NCBI GenBank assembly: GCA_951812925.1 | Contig: OX638368.1 | Span: 84,054,909 to 84,118,908, forward strand | DNA from: Calliopum simillimum | Lineage: Eukaryota > Arthropoda > Insecta > Diptera > Lauxaniidae | Direction: 5' to 3' | DNA: 64,000 nucleotides | Shown: piece after piece, positions 11,859-25,300 of the stretch | Layout: each line of letters starts with the position of its first letter | Position numbering within the stretch: position 1 is the first letter of the stretch | Translations under genes and position numbers: made by a program | The notes under the pieces: generated by a model | Told to the model about the DNA's origin: nothing | The model's database searches: none | Seen by the model: the letters and a program-made list of their open reading frames with translations, nothing else

Positions 11859-12246
11859 AGCCGTGTTTTTTTTGACGCGTATATACAATTGTGGATACCT
11901 TCAAATTGCGATAACTCATGAACAGTAAGTCACACAATAGAACTCTAAGAAACTTTTTTATGGAGAATCACGTACTCTTTCATTTTATATTTAAAAAAAT
12001 TTATTTTTAAGGAGGTATTTTATAAAAACTGGTTAGCGCCGATAAATGGCAAAAAATCACTTTTTTTTTAATTACTTCTAAATAATTATTTTTTTTTTAC
12101 AAAAGATTAAAATTATTTGTAGAGCATGTGGTTCTCCTTGAAAAAGACCCTTGGACTTTTTATCGTACGACTCACCGTTCAAAAGTTATCGCAATTTGAA
12201 GGTATCCACAATTGTATATACGCGTCAAAAAAAAAAAAACACGGCT
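11859..12246. mobile_element. Inverted-repeat MITE, 3-bp AAT duplication
   Basis: Ends AGCCGTGTTTTTTTTGACGC and its complement continue as GTATATACAATTGTGGATACC on both arms, so each arm pairs for about 70 bp. AAT flanks both sides (11856-11858, 12247-12249). A related copy sits at 45777-46090 with ATT flanks, so the 3-bp duplication is probably real and suggests a PIF/Harbinger-like mobiliser. Confidence 0.7.
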
Positions 12247-12375
12247 AATAAATGCATTAATGTGCATAAGATAGAAGTGAAAATAAAAGTTATGATTTGC
12301 TCTCCAATTTTATAAAATAAGAATAAACAATTTGCTTCAAATAAAAGAAAGTAAAGGTGAGTATAAATTCAAAAC

Positions 12376-12935
12376 TCAGCCACGATTATGACCAGCAATA
12401 GTCTTCGAATAGTAGGGAATAGGCGATCCATCGGGGATTGATTCAATATTTTCATTAAGTACACCAACCGTGGAATGATATGTAAAATTAAGCCAATTTG
12501 TATCAAGTTGCGACATTTCATTTATAACTTCAGAAGTACTGGTAACCGTTTTTTTCATCAAACAAATAGCATATTTCATTAGTGGCATAACCTTTGCAAC
12601 ATTATATATAGTTACATTGGAAGTTACATTTTAGTCCTATGCTCAAAATTTTTACCTATACAACATCTTAAAACCTTTCTCTCTAATCTTTCCAATTTCA
12701 AAGCAACTGCAGGAGAAAAATAAAACCAAGATGGAAATGCGTGAAGAAGCATTAGTCTAATGAGCGTTTTATATTGTACAACATCAACTTAGTTTTTTTC
12801 CGGAATTCTTTATTACAGAGCAAAGGCAACAACATATTGATGACTTTTCTTCCCTTTGCAATATTACCTCTGGCATGTTGATTGAATTTAAACAAATTGT
12901 TGAAATTGATTCCAAGGTATTTGATCTTTAACCTT
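12376..12935 (-). pseudogene. Jockey-type LINE reverse transcriptase, C-terminal fragment
   Basis: On the minus strand from about 12935 the sequence reads KIKYLGINFNNLFKFNQHAR, then KGRKVINMLLPLLCNKEF, then a block around LMLLHAFPSWFYFSPAVALK and LERKVLRCCIGKNF. This is the YLG ... LI-L(Y) ... LQ..KILR region after the palm domain in Jockey-clade LINEs. It continues, after a frame change near 12630, into the open frame at 12588-12376. The catalytic YADD part, the endonuclease and the tail are missing. At least two frame breaks show it is dead. Confidence 0.7.
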
Positions 12936-13129
12936 AAGTTTTAAGTTTTTTTTTTTTATTTCTTAAGTTTCTGCTTTCCCTCACAGTGCTTTTTTTCCCC
13001 TTTCCAGTCGCATTTCTAAAGCAAATGCATTGAGTTTAAGAATAATTAATCTTCATACCCCATCTTTTATAAAAGATAACAATTTTATTACCTTGGTTTT
13101 GAATTTTTCTTAATGCATCCAGAGGATTC

Positions 13130-14393
13130 TGGTTGCAAGAATGTGGAAGACCAGAATCCCACATTCCCGCAACCAGAATCACCAGCTACAACTGCCACAG
13201 CGACTCGCAGTAGTAGTCGAATACAAACACGATGAAATAGTGAAAGCTGTCCAAAGCATGAAAACGATCATGGGTGGATCAAATCAACACCCTCAGAATA
13301 ATTGTCGAACAATCATGCGAGCGCTTCAACTTGTTTTCGTAGACTACAGCACTTCCTTCGACAGTGTCTCCCGAGAAAACATTTGGGTTTCACTGCAGCG
13401 AAGAGGCATTGCCGCAAAGGCCATAAACTTAGTACGTGCACAATATGAAGGCTTTAAATGCAGTGTGTTACACAACGGGTTGTTGATCGACATTCACCAC
13501 TAATTCAGGCGTACGACAGGGCTGTTTGCTATCACCATCTCTCTTCCTTATCGTTCTTGACGATATCCTAGATAAAGCGCTTAATAAGGCCAAAAGGGGT
13601 ATCCAATGGAACTTTACCGAACATCTAGAAGATCTCGACTACGCTGACGACATTTGCCTTCTATCGTCCAAACACTCAGATATGCAAAGCAAGATTGAAG
13701 ACCTCGTCTTGGAATCGCAGACGGCCGGCCTAAAAATCAACGTATCCAAGAATAAAAGCATGAAGCTGAACGCAAACAGAAATGACATCACGGCAGTGAT
13801 GACATCGAAAACGTCGACAGCTTCATGTGTTTAGGTAGCATTATCTCCATGGATGGTAGAGCAAAAAAGGATATCAACTCAAGAATAGCAAAAGCAAAAG
13901 GCGCGTTTGCCCAACTGAACAAAATATGGTATTTTTCCGTTATATCCACAAAAACGAAAGTGCTCATTTTTGATTCGAATGTGAAATCGGTTTTGATATA
14001 TGGGTGCGAAACATGGCTTGTTACTGAACAACTAATTCGTCAACAAATGTTTAAGGCGTATACTAAACGTTTGGTGGCCTCGCACTATATCAAATGCCGA
14101 GCCACATCAAAAATGCCAGAGGGCTATAGCAAACGAGGTCAAACTGCGCAAGTGGAGATAGATTGGTCATACTTTCCGGAAACCACACAGCGAAGTTTGT
14201 CGCCAGGCTCTTGAGTGGAATCCACAAGGCAGTAGAGGACGTGGTAGACCCAAAACCAACTGAAAAAGGAAATCCAAGAATCGGGAAAGTCATGGGAAGA
14301 GATTAGTCATCGCAAGGGATCGCAACAAATGGAGACGTTTCATATTGGCCCTATGCTCCTCCTAGGAGTTAAAGGAGAATACATACATATACA
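13130..14393 (+). pseudogene. LINE reverse transcriptase, 5'-truncated and frameshifted
   Basis: Three successive frames (to 13503, 13526-13834, 13825-14214) and a fourth to about 14365 carry one reverse transcriptase. VFVDYSTSFDSVSRENIW is palm motif A, RQGCLLSPSLFLIVLDDIL is motif B, and LDYADDICLLS holds the catalytic YADD. The C-terminal domain follows (YGCETWLV near 14010; a spaced RNKWRRF-type end at about 14320-14345), and the element stops with the same GCTCCTCCTAGGAGTTAAAG tail and ATAC repeats as the copy at 9790. Frameshifts near 13503, 13830 and 14170 and the missing endonuclease show a dead 5'-truncated copy. Confidence 0.85.
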
Positions 14394-14496
14394 TATCGTC
14401 GGCTGAGTATTATTTTGCCGTAAACGCCTTTTCGTTGAAAAAGCAAAAGCAGATAACATTTGCGTTTACCGCAAAATAATACTCAGCCGACGATAT
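14393..14496. mobile_element. Small hairpin MITE
   Basis: ATATCGTCGGCTGAGTATTA... on the left (14393-14427) pairs with ...TAATACTCAGCCGACGATAT on the right (14462-14496), 34 of 35 bases. It begins exactly where the LINE tail ends. Confidence 0.7.
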
Positions 14497-14872
14497 ATCC
14501 AGAGGAAAAAAGTCACTTGCATAGATAACACCGCTCGACACAATAAAAAACACATGAGAAAATCAAAAAAATTCTTAAAGTAGGCGTTAAAAAAATACAC
14601 CCGTGTCTCGTGGTTTTTCTCCAGCACGCACAGTGCTGCGATAGAAGGCATTTGCGTAAAAAATTTTTGTTCAAATTTAAATTTTTTTTATGCCATTCTA
14701 CAGTGTGATTTGTAAGTGTTCCAGCTTGTTAAAGTCGAACTTTTTTTCGAAAAAAAACATTTAAGAAAATTTGCTAATCGCAGAACTTTATAAAAATAAT
14801 TGCTGCTCCTAAACCTCAAAAGCAATTGTTATAAAATAAAATGCATACAAAAGCCTACATACTAGGGTGGGC

Positions 14873-15918
14873 CAAATTGTATGGACGAAATTTTATCGAC
14901 CTCGGCTACCCCCCTATGTGAAAGTTCATTCGATTCTATGAATATTTGCCCAAGGAACCATACCTCTGCGTTCAACTTTAGTTCGGCGCATTTTTGATCG
15001 AAAATTTTACCTTTTATGAATATTTTTTTATTTTCATACTAAATTTTAAAAATTTTTATAAAGACAAAAGTAATGTCATTATATGATTTGGCTGGTATTC
15101 TGTCAGTAATCAATTGAATTGAATTTTGTTTACACAGAAAGTTTACTTGATGGTGTGGAATTGATGCTTTATATTTTAAAAAGTGATATGGGTCAAATAG
15201 CCGATTATTATGACCGACTTTCAAAATAAACGATTCATATTTTTGGATGAATTTTTTCAAACAAAACACCAACCTAGGCTGAAAGTTCATTCAATTTGAT
15301 GAATATTTGCCCATGGAACCATACCTCTACGTTCAATTTTAGTTCGGCGCATTTTCGATTTAAAATTATACCTTGCGTTTAATATTTATTTTTATGCTAA
15401 ATTTTCAAAATTCTTAGAGAGACAAAAGTAATATCATAATATGTTTTGGCTGGTATTCTGTGAGTAATCAATAAAATTGAATTCTGTTTTTACAAAAAGT
15501 TTACTTGATAGCGTGAAATTGATATTTATTCCAAAAAATTATATATACCAAAAATCCATGTAAAAATATGACTCGTTTATTTTGATATCGGTTATTTGAC
15601 CGATAAAATTTTTTGCAATAAATATTATCAATTTCACGCTATCAAGTAAACATTTCGTAAAAACATAACCCAATTTAATTGATTACTGACAGAATACCAG
15701 CCAACTCCTATAATAACATTACTTTTGTCTTTATAAAAATTTTTAAAACTTAGTATGAAAATAAAAAAAATATTCATAAAAGGTAAAATTTTCAATCAAA
15801 AATGAGCCGAACTAAAGTTGAACGCAGAGGTATGGTTCCTTGGGCCAATATTCATAGAATTGAATGAACTTTAACATAGGGGGGTAGCCGAGATCAGTTT
15901 TCAAATCGGCCCACCCTA
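14873..15918. mobile_element. Foldback element, hAT-like 8-bp duplication
   Basis: Ends TAGGGTGGGCC and GGCCCACCCTA are flanked by the same eight bases CTACATAC (14865-14872, 15919-15926). The arms pair over several hundred bases (for example GGTATGGTTCCTTGGGC against GCCCAAGGAACCATACC). No coding capacity. The 8-bp duplication suggests hAT mobilisation. Confidence 0.8.
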
Positions 15919-15926
15919 CTACATAC

Positions 15927-17000
15927 CCATTTATTTTTAATATTTTTTGTATGCAAATTTTTTTAGCCAAATTAGAGTTATTTTAAAAGATATAAAAAAA
16001 AATTTCATATATTAAAAACCGGAAAATGCTAATTTTCTTTAGAGCAGGAAAAAAAAAGACGGGACTTGCGGGCATTGTTCTAAAACGTACAGATAGTGCA
16101 GATTCCATATTTTAAGATAGGAAAAATTCACAACCCCGTTTTTCCCCGTTTATTTTAAATATTTATCTGAATATCCCGTATTTACGTAAAATTCAATGAT
16201 TTCATAAAATTTCCACCACAAAATTTTTTCAAATGTTTTTGAATTTCTTTTAAATTTGATTTTTTTTTTACAGCATACTTTTATATGTCAAAAACACTTT
16301 GAACTATAAAAATTTTAATATGGTTTTTTACAGCCTAAAAACAACGTAAGAAAATGTATCAGTATGGTAAGTCTCATTAAAATCGAACCAAAATTGTGGA
16401 AATGCCGTTCCGTTGTATGGAGTGACAGCACTGTGGCACGTCACATTTTTTTTTAATCGATTTTTGAAGTTTTTTTTCCACTGTATATGAAAAAACCAAA
16501 ATACCGCATTCTTGTGTTAAATCGATGAATTTAACTATATGATCCTTACATTTGAGGTGTATCATGTGTTCAACAAACTTGCAAAGTTGTGTGCGCATAA
16601 AAAGTTATTAAGTCTCAAAGGTTGCTAAAATCAGTTTTTGGAAATATCTCGCTAATGGTAACTTTTTCCAAAAAAATGTTGTGCTCTAATTTTGTAGCAC
16701 AGGAAATTTCCTACAAAAGTAGGAAAGTCCCAAATACTGCCCTTACTTGTGGGCTTCCTCGCTCCAACAATTTCTGTTGGTTTTCGATGGGATTCATGTG
16801 TGAACTTCTTGAGATTTTGTATTCCTTAGAAAAGAATCTATGGTTGACCAAGAAAATCAAAGACAGCTGCAAATTTTTGGTGAATTCTCTTGTCAAATAA
16901 ACTTCAATGAAGATCTTTGTAAAAATGCCCCGTACTTTTGTCATCAATCTTTACCTCATTACAAAAGAAAAAGGGTAAACGTTATTAATTTTTTAGAATA
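15927..17000. repeat. Partial copies of intronic foldback families
   Basis: The stretch 16440-16570 matches the loop region of the foldback at 36237-38322. The stretch 16595-16720 (AAAAGTTATT..., ATCTCGCTAATGG, TTTGTAGCACAGG) matches arms of the palindrome at 23425-25612. Open frames on both strands at 16622-16947 are chance readings of this repeat. Confidence 0.55.
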
Positions 17001-19205
17001 AAATGTGTAAGTTTATTTGGAAAACTTCTGTAAAAATTTATACATGAAATTGGAAATTATACCTTTTTTTATTTTATGTATACATGTAATTTAATTTAAA
17101 TTTTAACTTTTTCATTATCGGTTTGGTTTGTTAATATTACTTGTATTTATGCATTTGTAAAATATAAATTAACTGTTGCGTGCTTAAACTTTTATTCTCC
17201 GTCATAGAATATTACCGCTTATGATGTTTAGCTTTTTGAAGCTTTATCATATTCTGTATGCCAGTGTTAAAAAAAAGTAAGAAGGATGAATTTTTCATTT
17301 TAAAAATGTTAATTACTTGTTACACACCATTAATTTTTTTTTTTTTTACATGTGACTTATAATACATATAAAGAAAAACCTTAATTATTAAAATATTTAT
17401 TCGTAATGCTATGCTAACTTTTTATAGTAATCAATATATTATTTATACTACATTTATAAAACTATACTAATTTTAATTTATTTTTAAACTAAGTTATAAA
17501 ACTTCTTAAAAAAGAAGTTTTATTTCATGCTGATTTCTAACATAAGAGAAGAGAAAAACATATTCGAAGTTTAAAATTTTTACTATACAACGTAAATGAA
17601 TTAAAAAATTTCAAATAAAACATTTTTTTAAAAGATTTATCTTTTAGTTAAATATTGAAAAGGTTTTAATGTACGTATTTTTATCTTTTAAGGTATATTT
17701 TGGGAAGTTTTCAAAAGTATAGAAATTTTACTCATAGATTTATGAAAGATTGAATTTTCATATTCTAATTTTCGTAACAAATATGCTTATGCTATTTAAT
17801 AAAATCATCAATCACATAAAATAAAGGAAGTTCGACATTTTATTTTACTGCTGTGCTCTTGTGTTTATGATTAAATTTTTAAATAAATATTCTTACTATT
17901 GTGGTTATATTACTTGTATAAAAATAATGTGAATTAAGATTTTAAACAGCATTTTGCTTTGCCACATTGAATCAAGATTAGCTACTTAACTTATTTAGAA
18001 AGACATTTTTGTATAAAAAAAATAATAGATTTATAATAGATTACAAAGCTGTATTTCCAAAAAAAAAAAAAAAGAGTAAATAGCAGCGCTATGTTAGAAA
18101 CGAAAAAAAGTTAGCAGCTAATCTAAATCATATATGGATTGGCCGCACAATGTTATCAAAGAGAATAAATAAATAAGAATTTCACTTCCATTAAACAGCT
18201 CTGTGAACGATAAAAACGACGCAATGCACACTTTTAGTAATAAATTCGCAACATGTCATAAAACAAACTTATAGTGGAAATACAAAATGTGCGAGTTCGT
18301 ACTTTTAAATTTTATCCGTGTTTCTAATGTTCAGTGCACAAAACGAACATTTTCAAAAGAGTTGTTTTATAGAAATAATACTCTATTAATTTATTACCAA
18401 TGCTGTTTGTTTATGCAAATTTGATTTTTTTTTAGGTAACATATAATAAAATTAAACAAAGCAACGAATAAGGAAATTTACAACGTTTCATTGTAATTGA
18501 CAATTTGCTTAATATGGAATTCAAGCAATAAGTTCAAAATGGAATACAAAATCATAGCAGGCAGTCTGTTATTATAGAGAATGCTGCAATAAAAAAATTT
18601 TGTATCGTTAGTGTTCAACAAGAAAAAAAAAAAAAAAAGCAAGAAAGTTAAATTCAAATGTATAAAAAAACTTTTATAACGAGAGTTATTTCATATGCTA
18701 CACCGTAAGTTGTTGCAAGACTTACAGGCAGTAGTACATTTAAGACTAAATATTAAGTCAATTTGTTATTTTACTTTTTCAATTAAACACTTATCTTATT
18801 TTCAATACATCTATTAAACGCCTGCATTGTTATTATAAGCCCTAGTGTTAACAGCACCTTACAAAGGTATCTATTCAATATATGCCAATAAAAACTATTT
18901 GATTTCCTGCTGTTGCTTTTATATCTATGTTGAGATTAAATTCATGCATCATATTTTATTCTTTCGATATTTAAATTTTAAACTTTTTTAATCGTAATAC
19001 GTAGTTGTAAATCGTTGTTCTATTTTCATCTTGATTCCAATCATTAAGAGAACAACTATGTACACTTTTTAAACACTTGGTTTACAGCTAACGTAGAAGA
19101 GTATAACTGATTTCAATTTAATAATGCATCCATAGTATATGGAAATGGTGGATGTTGTTTTATTTGTTGTTGTTGTTGTTGCTGTTCTTCTATTGTAGAT
19201 GATGG
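17001..19205 (-). other. AT-rich DNA downstream of the MTA1-like stop; possible 3' UTR
   Basis: This 2.2-kb block has no foldback or element ends, unlike the DNA around it. It follows the stop codon of the minus-strand gene. A minus-strand AATAAA is at 19159-19164, about 42 bp after the stop, just beyond a (CAA)n run (19165-19190), so a very short 3' UTR is possible. Many other A-rich sites could serve a longer one. Confidence 0.4.
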
Positions 19206-19332
19206 TCAGTCTAATATCACAACCTGTGGATCAATTGGTCTGCTCGCTAGTATCGACTTTATTGGTAAATTTCTCCAAGGTTTACGTGCTGCACGACGCA
19301 GATCAACAGGAGATATATTTTTGCGTGCTTTT
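19206..19332 (-). CDS. MTA1-like: MTA1-like terminal exon
   Basis: Encodes [20 protein letters not shown], then [20 protein letters not shown] and a final Asp before TGA. It corresponds to the vertebrate RKLLSSSETKRAARRPYKPI tail and ends in an acidic-hydrophobic tip. Acceptor TTGTACAG. RRAAR(R/K)P is part of a region known in MTA1 to bind the RbAp48 histone chaperone. Confidence 0.94.
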
Positions 19333-22300
19333 CTGTACAAAGTGAAAAAAAAAAAAAGTAATTCAAAATTTTGAAAAATATTATTTTGCATGTTAAGTTA
19401 TGGAATAAAAAAAATTGTAATCTTTTAATGGCCTTTTTTTCAGCAAAACTTTAAGTAATAAAAAAAATTTATTTTACAAGAGAAACTGTGGTAAAAAATC
19501 GGATTTTCATTTTTGCTAGTTTTATGGTCAAAAATTCGCGAAAATACTAATGAGCCCTTTATTTATTCATTCGTTCTGAACAAAATGCCAGCTAATTCAT
19601 ATTATGACATTACTTTTGCTCCGAAATGGACTTAGGCCACTATAAAAAAAAAACGGCTCATATGTATTCCATGAAAAAAAATACAACAAAAAATTTTAAT
19701 TTTCGATGTATTTTGAGATGCTGAGTCCAACCTAAGAATTGCTTTATCTAGTATGATTTTTGAGATATCCTAACCTAAACAAGCAAAAAATACCGTTTTT
19801 GCTATTTATTGAAGCTATATAACGGAAATAATGTCTTTCGTGTTTTTTGTTCTATTTTAACTTTTTAGCAAAAACGATATTTTTTGCTTTTTTAGGTAAG
19901 GATATCTCAAAAACCATGTAAGATAGAGCAATTAATTCTTCAGCATAGCAAAACACAACGAAAATGACTTTGTTAATTTTTTTTCAGTTTTTTTTTATGA
20001 GCGGTTCCACTGTAGACGATTCTCGATACAAATTTTAAAAACACAGTACGATATAAATAAAATATACAGAAGAATGTCTGAATTCAATAATAAAATTATT
20101 TTTATTCGACTTTGGTGCATATTCAATTATTTGGCGTGCTTAAAATTTATGCATCTAGCTTTATCCGCTAATCATATGAGAAGAAGTTAAAATTTAGATC
20201 TTCAAGGGATAGTTTCACATAAAATGTTTTTAATATAGAGAACTAGCTGGCCTGGTTGCGACTTCGTTCGCCCGTTCCCGATGTCCTTTACGTATGAAGT
20301 CCCATTCATCTCCATCGTCCCTCTCTTCCAATCACCAAGGATTTCAAGATCCATGTATCAACTTTTATAATCATAGCTCCCATATGTACAGAGATATCAT
20401 TTTTTATATTTTTTGTATTTAAGGTGCAACTTTCAACCATGTATGTACCAAGTTTTATAACGATATCTGACATATGTGAAGAAATATAGCATTTTGTATA
20501 TTTTTTGTAAAGAGGATGCAATTCTCCCACACCTAATATCCCCCAAGTTTTGCATTGTGAATGGTAGATACATTATGCATTAGTTCACCAACTTTCATAA
20601 TCATAACTTGTATAAGTGCAGAAATATAGCATTTTTTGTAGTTTTTTTGTATGGGGGGTGCAACCCCCGTCCCCCTCAGCAGCATCTCACCCTCTTAGGA
20701 ACCTTCTATAGACCATAAGAAACTTTAAAAAAAAAAAAGTCGTGTAAATCGACCGTGTAGTTTTCGCGTCCATAAGCTACATACGGACACCATTTCAATT
20801 TTATATATATAGAAGATAGATAACAAGCTTTAAATGCGTTAAAATGTTGTACTCGTAAGAATGGAATCGCCCATACAGTACAGTCATTTGGTAGTTTAAT
20901 ACCCTATTCTCACTTGCCTGGTTAACCAGCCTAAAATCAGAAAATCTTGATAATCACAGAACCACGTTCACACCTTTTACCTGGATGAGTCACCTATCAT
21001 TTCAATGACACCTTTTTGGCGTTTACCAAATCACGACACTATTTTTACATTTTTCAAATGATTTTAGCTTTAATTTGCTTTTTACTAAAAATGTTTTATT
21101 TGTTTACATTTTGCATTTGTTAAAAGAAAAGGAAATTTCCCAATTTCCATGCGGTTTTTTTGAATTTGGTGATGCCGATTTTTTGGGTTAAATGATCTAA
21201 TTATTTAAAAACTAGCTAATCCTTTCCATACAAATCGAAAAGCTTTTTATATGGAAAACTATCCTGGTTAGTGCTTAATCAGCATTCATTTGGTTAACAA
21301 GGAAAATGAGAATAGGGTATTACATGGAAAGTTCTCCGGTATTTTTGAAAATGATCTATCCGAATTTCAATTTTGCCACCACGTATCTTGTCCGCTCGCG
21401 CCGCCATATTGAAAAAATCGCGCCGGTAAGTCGGACGAAAAGTGTTTGTAGGGACCTTCATAGGGAATAGCATGTTCTACAAAATGATTAACAAAACAAA
21501 CCTTTTGCAAAAAAAGCAGTTTTATCTAAATTTTAGGATTGTCAAAAGATATCTCCTAAGCTATAAGTAAAAAAAAAACATATTTGAGGAGTAATTTTTT
21601 AAAAGAGCTTATAACCAAAACGAGGCAAGAGTAATGTCATATACATTATTTGCATAATAATCGGTTATTGGATAAATATGATTTTTTTAACTAAATATCA
21701 TTAATTTTACGCCATCAGGCAAAGTTTTCATGAAAACAGAACCCAATTTTATTAATTTATAACAAAGTATCAGGCAATTAATATTGTGACATTACTTTTG
21801 GTTATAAGCCCTTTTGAAAAATAACTCTTTATTTATGGCAATGGGTATTTTTTACTCTTAACGTGTGACTCACCGTTCATCAGTTAAAACACATTACTAT
21901 GCGCACTCATAAGCGGCATGCACAATTAACTAACTTTTCCACATTTGATTTAGAATATCTAATAAGCTATAAGTCGTACGAAAACAATTCTAAGACAATT
22001 TTTATAGGAAATTTTATAGCTACAATATAATCTAACAATTTGTTTCTCTAAAAGTAACCATTAGCGAGATATTTGATTTTAGGCTCCATTTTTTTAATAT
22101 GCCGGCGCGAGCGGACAAGATACGAGGTGGCAAAGTTGAAGTTCGGAAAGAGCACACACATCGAAATCTATAAAATAACTCATTTTCAAAAATACTGGAA
22201 AACCACCAAATGACTGTTCTATTATATGGATTATGTATTTTCGCGAAGATGATCACCTGCGATTTCATGGTTTGCATTTTTTTGACCACTAGTACAAATG

Positions 22301-25300
22301 AAACCATGAAAGCCAAAAATTCTGAAAGAGTGAGCTGAGATTATACTTTATTGCGATCTCAAAATTCTCGGAATGAATACAATGTATGAAATTTTTCGTC
22401 TTGAATCAAGGTATATAAAAAATAACTGGAACCTAAAATCAACCACATTTCTTTTTTAGCTAAAATGCCCACAAAAAACGTATAGAAATTTCGCCCCACA
22501 GTAAAACTTATTTTGGATACAGCTTGTTGTTCCAAGGTCATCATGAAATCTTGCAAGCAACAATTTTCTAGAACATCTTAACCCATAAAGTCAGTGTATA
22601 AACGCCAATACATTTGTGACAATAAGTTGTGTGCAAGCAATCACTAAAGTTAGTTTTTATTTCCGTACTTTAATTCGACCTAATGGATGAGGAGTCTATT
22701 TCGACCAAATTTAATACATTTACAGACGAAATTCAAATCAAGAAAAGTCCTTCCAGTTGTACCAAAATTTAAGAAAACGTCATTGAAGATAATATTTAGA
22801 CCAAATTTAATGGTGTTGCATGAAGTTTAACTTAAAATTGGTCCAAATTCAAAATTCATACAAATTAATTTTACCAATTTCTTCAACAAAGTTTAAAAAA
22901 AAAATTTCTTAAAACTGTGATAATTACAGTGCAACTACTGGTAGTGCTATTTTTTGACTGATGACAAACTTTCATCAAATGCAACTAGATGGCACTAACA
23001 GATACGTTCATAAAAAAATGGAAATTGTCACCTTTGTTTCTATACCACTCAATTGTTTATACGTTACAATTTTTGCAAAATGTAGATTAGTTTCGTTTTT
23101 GAAAAATGGGCCGGCCCTCAGCGCTTTTCACGAGATCTAACAGTTATTCCCAACCTTTCCCCATCATTTGGTTACAACGCTTTTTTTTTCAAACTTCAAT
23201 ACATACTTGCTTGCTTCCGTTGCTCGAAAATAAACATCATCTGGGGCATCCATCCAGCTGATAACTTGCTTTCGACCATTACCAATTCTGGCCATTTGTG
23301 CTATTTTAGGTTTGCCATTCAACTAAAATCAAAATTTTTGAAAAATTCGTAAAATTAAAAACTCTGGCAAGAAGATGTCAATAATTCGTAATTCATAATT
23401 TTTTTTTTTTATCTTTTTCGAACTTCGCAGAGTCCGAAAATCGCATTTATTTTTTTTTTCCTAGGGGCCGTTCCCGAGATAATCGACCTTTTCGATTTTT
23501 TAGGTTATAGCTCCATTTTTTCGAACATATTTTGAGAAAACCAATTTCGATCGAATGTGTCTTTGCACTATTAGAGAAAAATTCTTAAACTTCCAACGAG
23601 TGTACCAATATCTGAGATCCGATTCAAATTGGCTGAGTTATAGCAACGAAAAGTTTTAAGTGTTTAAGCCAAATTAAACACGGTTTTTTGTAGCTTATAC
23701 AAATATATATTTTTTATATTTATATATACCTTATTTAATTGCAAATATTTGGAGTTCAATTTTAGCAAAATCGGATAATTTTTTAAAAAGTTATTAAGGT
23801 TTTAGTGAAATAAAACCATTTCGAATTTCATAGAAAAAATTAATTTTTTCAAAAAAAATTTAAAAAATAATTTGTAGCCCAGGAAAATAAGACATTTTCT
23901 GCGAAAAAATTCCCAGTGAAAATTTTTCACCGGAATTGTCTTTATTTATGCATGATACACAAACTGTGAAAAGTCCATTGCGAAGTCGTGTGCGCATAAA
24001 AAGTTATTCGGGCTCAAAGGTCGCTAAAATCAGTTTTTTGCAAATATCTCGCTAATGCTACCTTTTACAGAAAAATATTGGTCTCCAATTTTGTAGCACA
24101 GAAAATTTTCTACAAAAGTACGTTAAAAGTTTAGGAGATCACCCAATTTAAAAAGTTGTTAACAGTTATGATATGAAATACTACCTATGAGTTCATATTA
24201 AAATATCTTACTTTTTAAATTGCAATGACTCTTCAATGAGAAGTTGTACAAACAAAATTAAAATGCCGTTTGAAAGATAATTTAATTTTCTATATACCGT
24301 ACAAAATTTTTTTTTCGAACGGCTCATGACCTTAAAAATATTCTTGAATAACCGTTAAGGCTTCGAAATTACTGGTTTTTTAAGGATATTTGCTAATCGG
24401 TTAGTACTACGATAAAAAGTGAGGGGACCAAATTTGTAGAGAATTACAAGATCTACAAAAAATAAGCGATATGTGTACACATAGAAGTAACCGTTTAGAA
24501 GATATTCCAAAAAAACCCTTAAAATGCCAAAAAACCGGTTTCTATTGAATATCTTCTATACGGTTACTTCTATGTGTACACATATCGCTTATCTTTTGTA
24601 GATCTTGCAATTCTCTACAAATTTGGTCCCATTACTTTTTATCGTAGTACTTACCAATTCGCAGATATCCTTAAAAAACCAGTAATTTCGAAGCCTTAAC
24701 GGTTATTTAAGAATATTTTTAAGGTCGTGAGCCGTTCGAACAAAAACTTTTGTACGGTATATAGAAAATTAAATTATCTTTCAAACGGCATTTTAATTTT
24801 GTTTGTACAACTTCTCATTGAAGAGTCATTGCAATTTAAAAAGTAAGATATTTTAATATGAACTCATAGGTAGTATTTCATATCATAACTGTTAACAACT
24901 TTTTAAATTGGGTGATCTCCTAAACTAGAAGTCGTACGCAAATACTTTTAACGTACTTTTGTAGGAAATTTCCTGTGCTACAAAATTGGAGACCAACATT
25001 TTCTGTAAAAGTTAGCATTAGCGAAATATTTGCAAAAAACTGATTTTAGCGACCTTTGAGCCCGAATAACTTTTTATGCGCACACGACTTTGCAATGGAC
25101 TTTTCACAGTTTGTGTATCATGCATAAATAAAGACAATTCCGGTGAAAAATTTCTTTTTTCGTCTTATTTTCCTGGGCTATTGTGTTTTCTATAAAATCT
25201 TTATAACTTTTTAAAAAACGATCCGATTTTGCTAAAATTGAACTCCAAATATTTGCAATTAAATACACTATTGAATTAAAATATAAAAAATATATATTTG

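Noticed and set aside
12376..12588. Stand-alone minus-strand gene of 70 codons
   Set aside because: The region directly upstream on the same strand is a Jockey reverse-transcriptase end, so it is treated as part of that fragment.
19159..19164. Firm polyadenylation site for MTA1-like
   Set aside because: One AATAAA 42 bp after the stop is not enough in such AT-rich DNA; it is mentioned only as a possibility.
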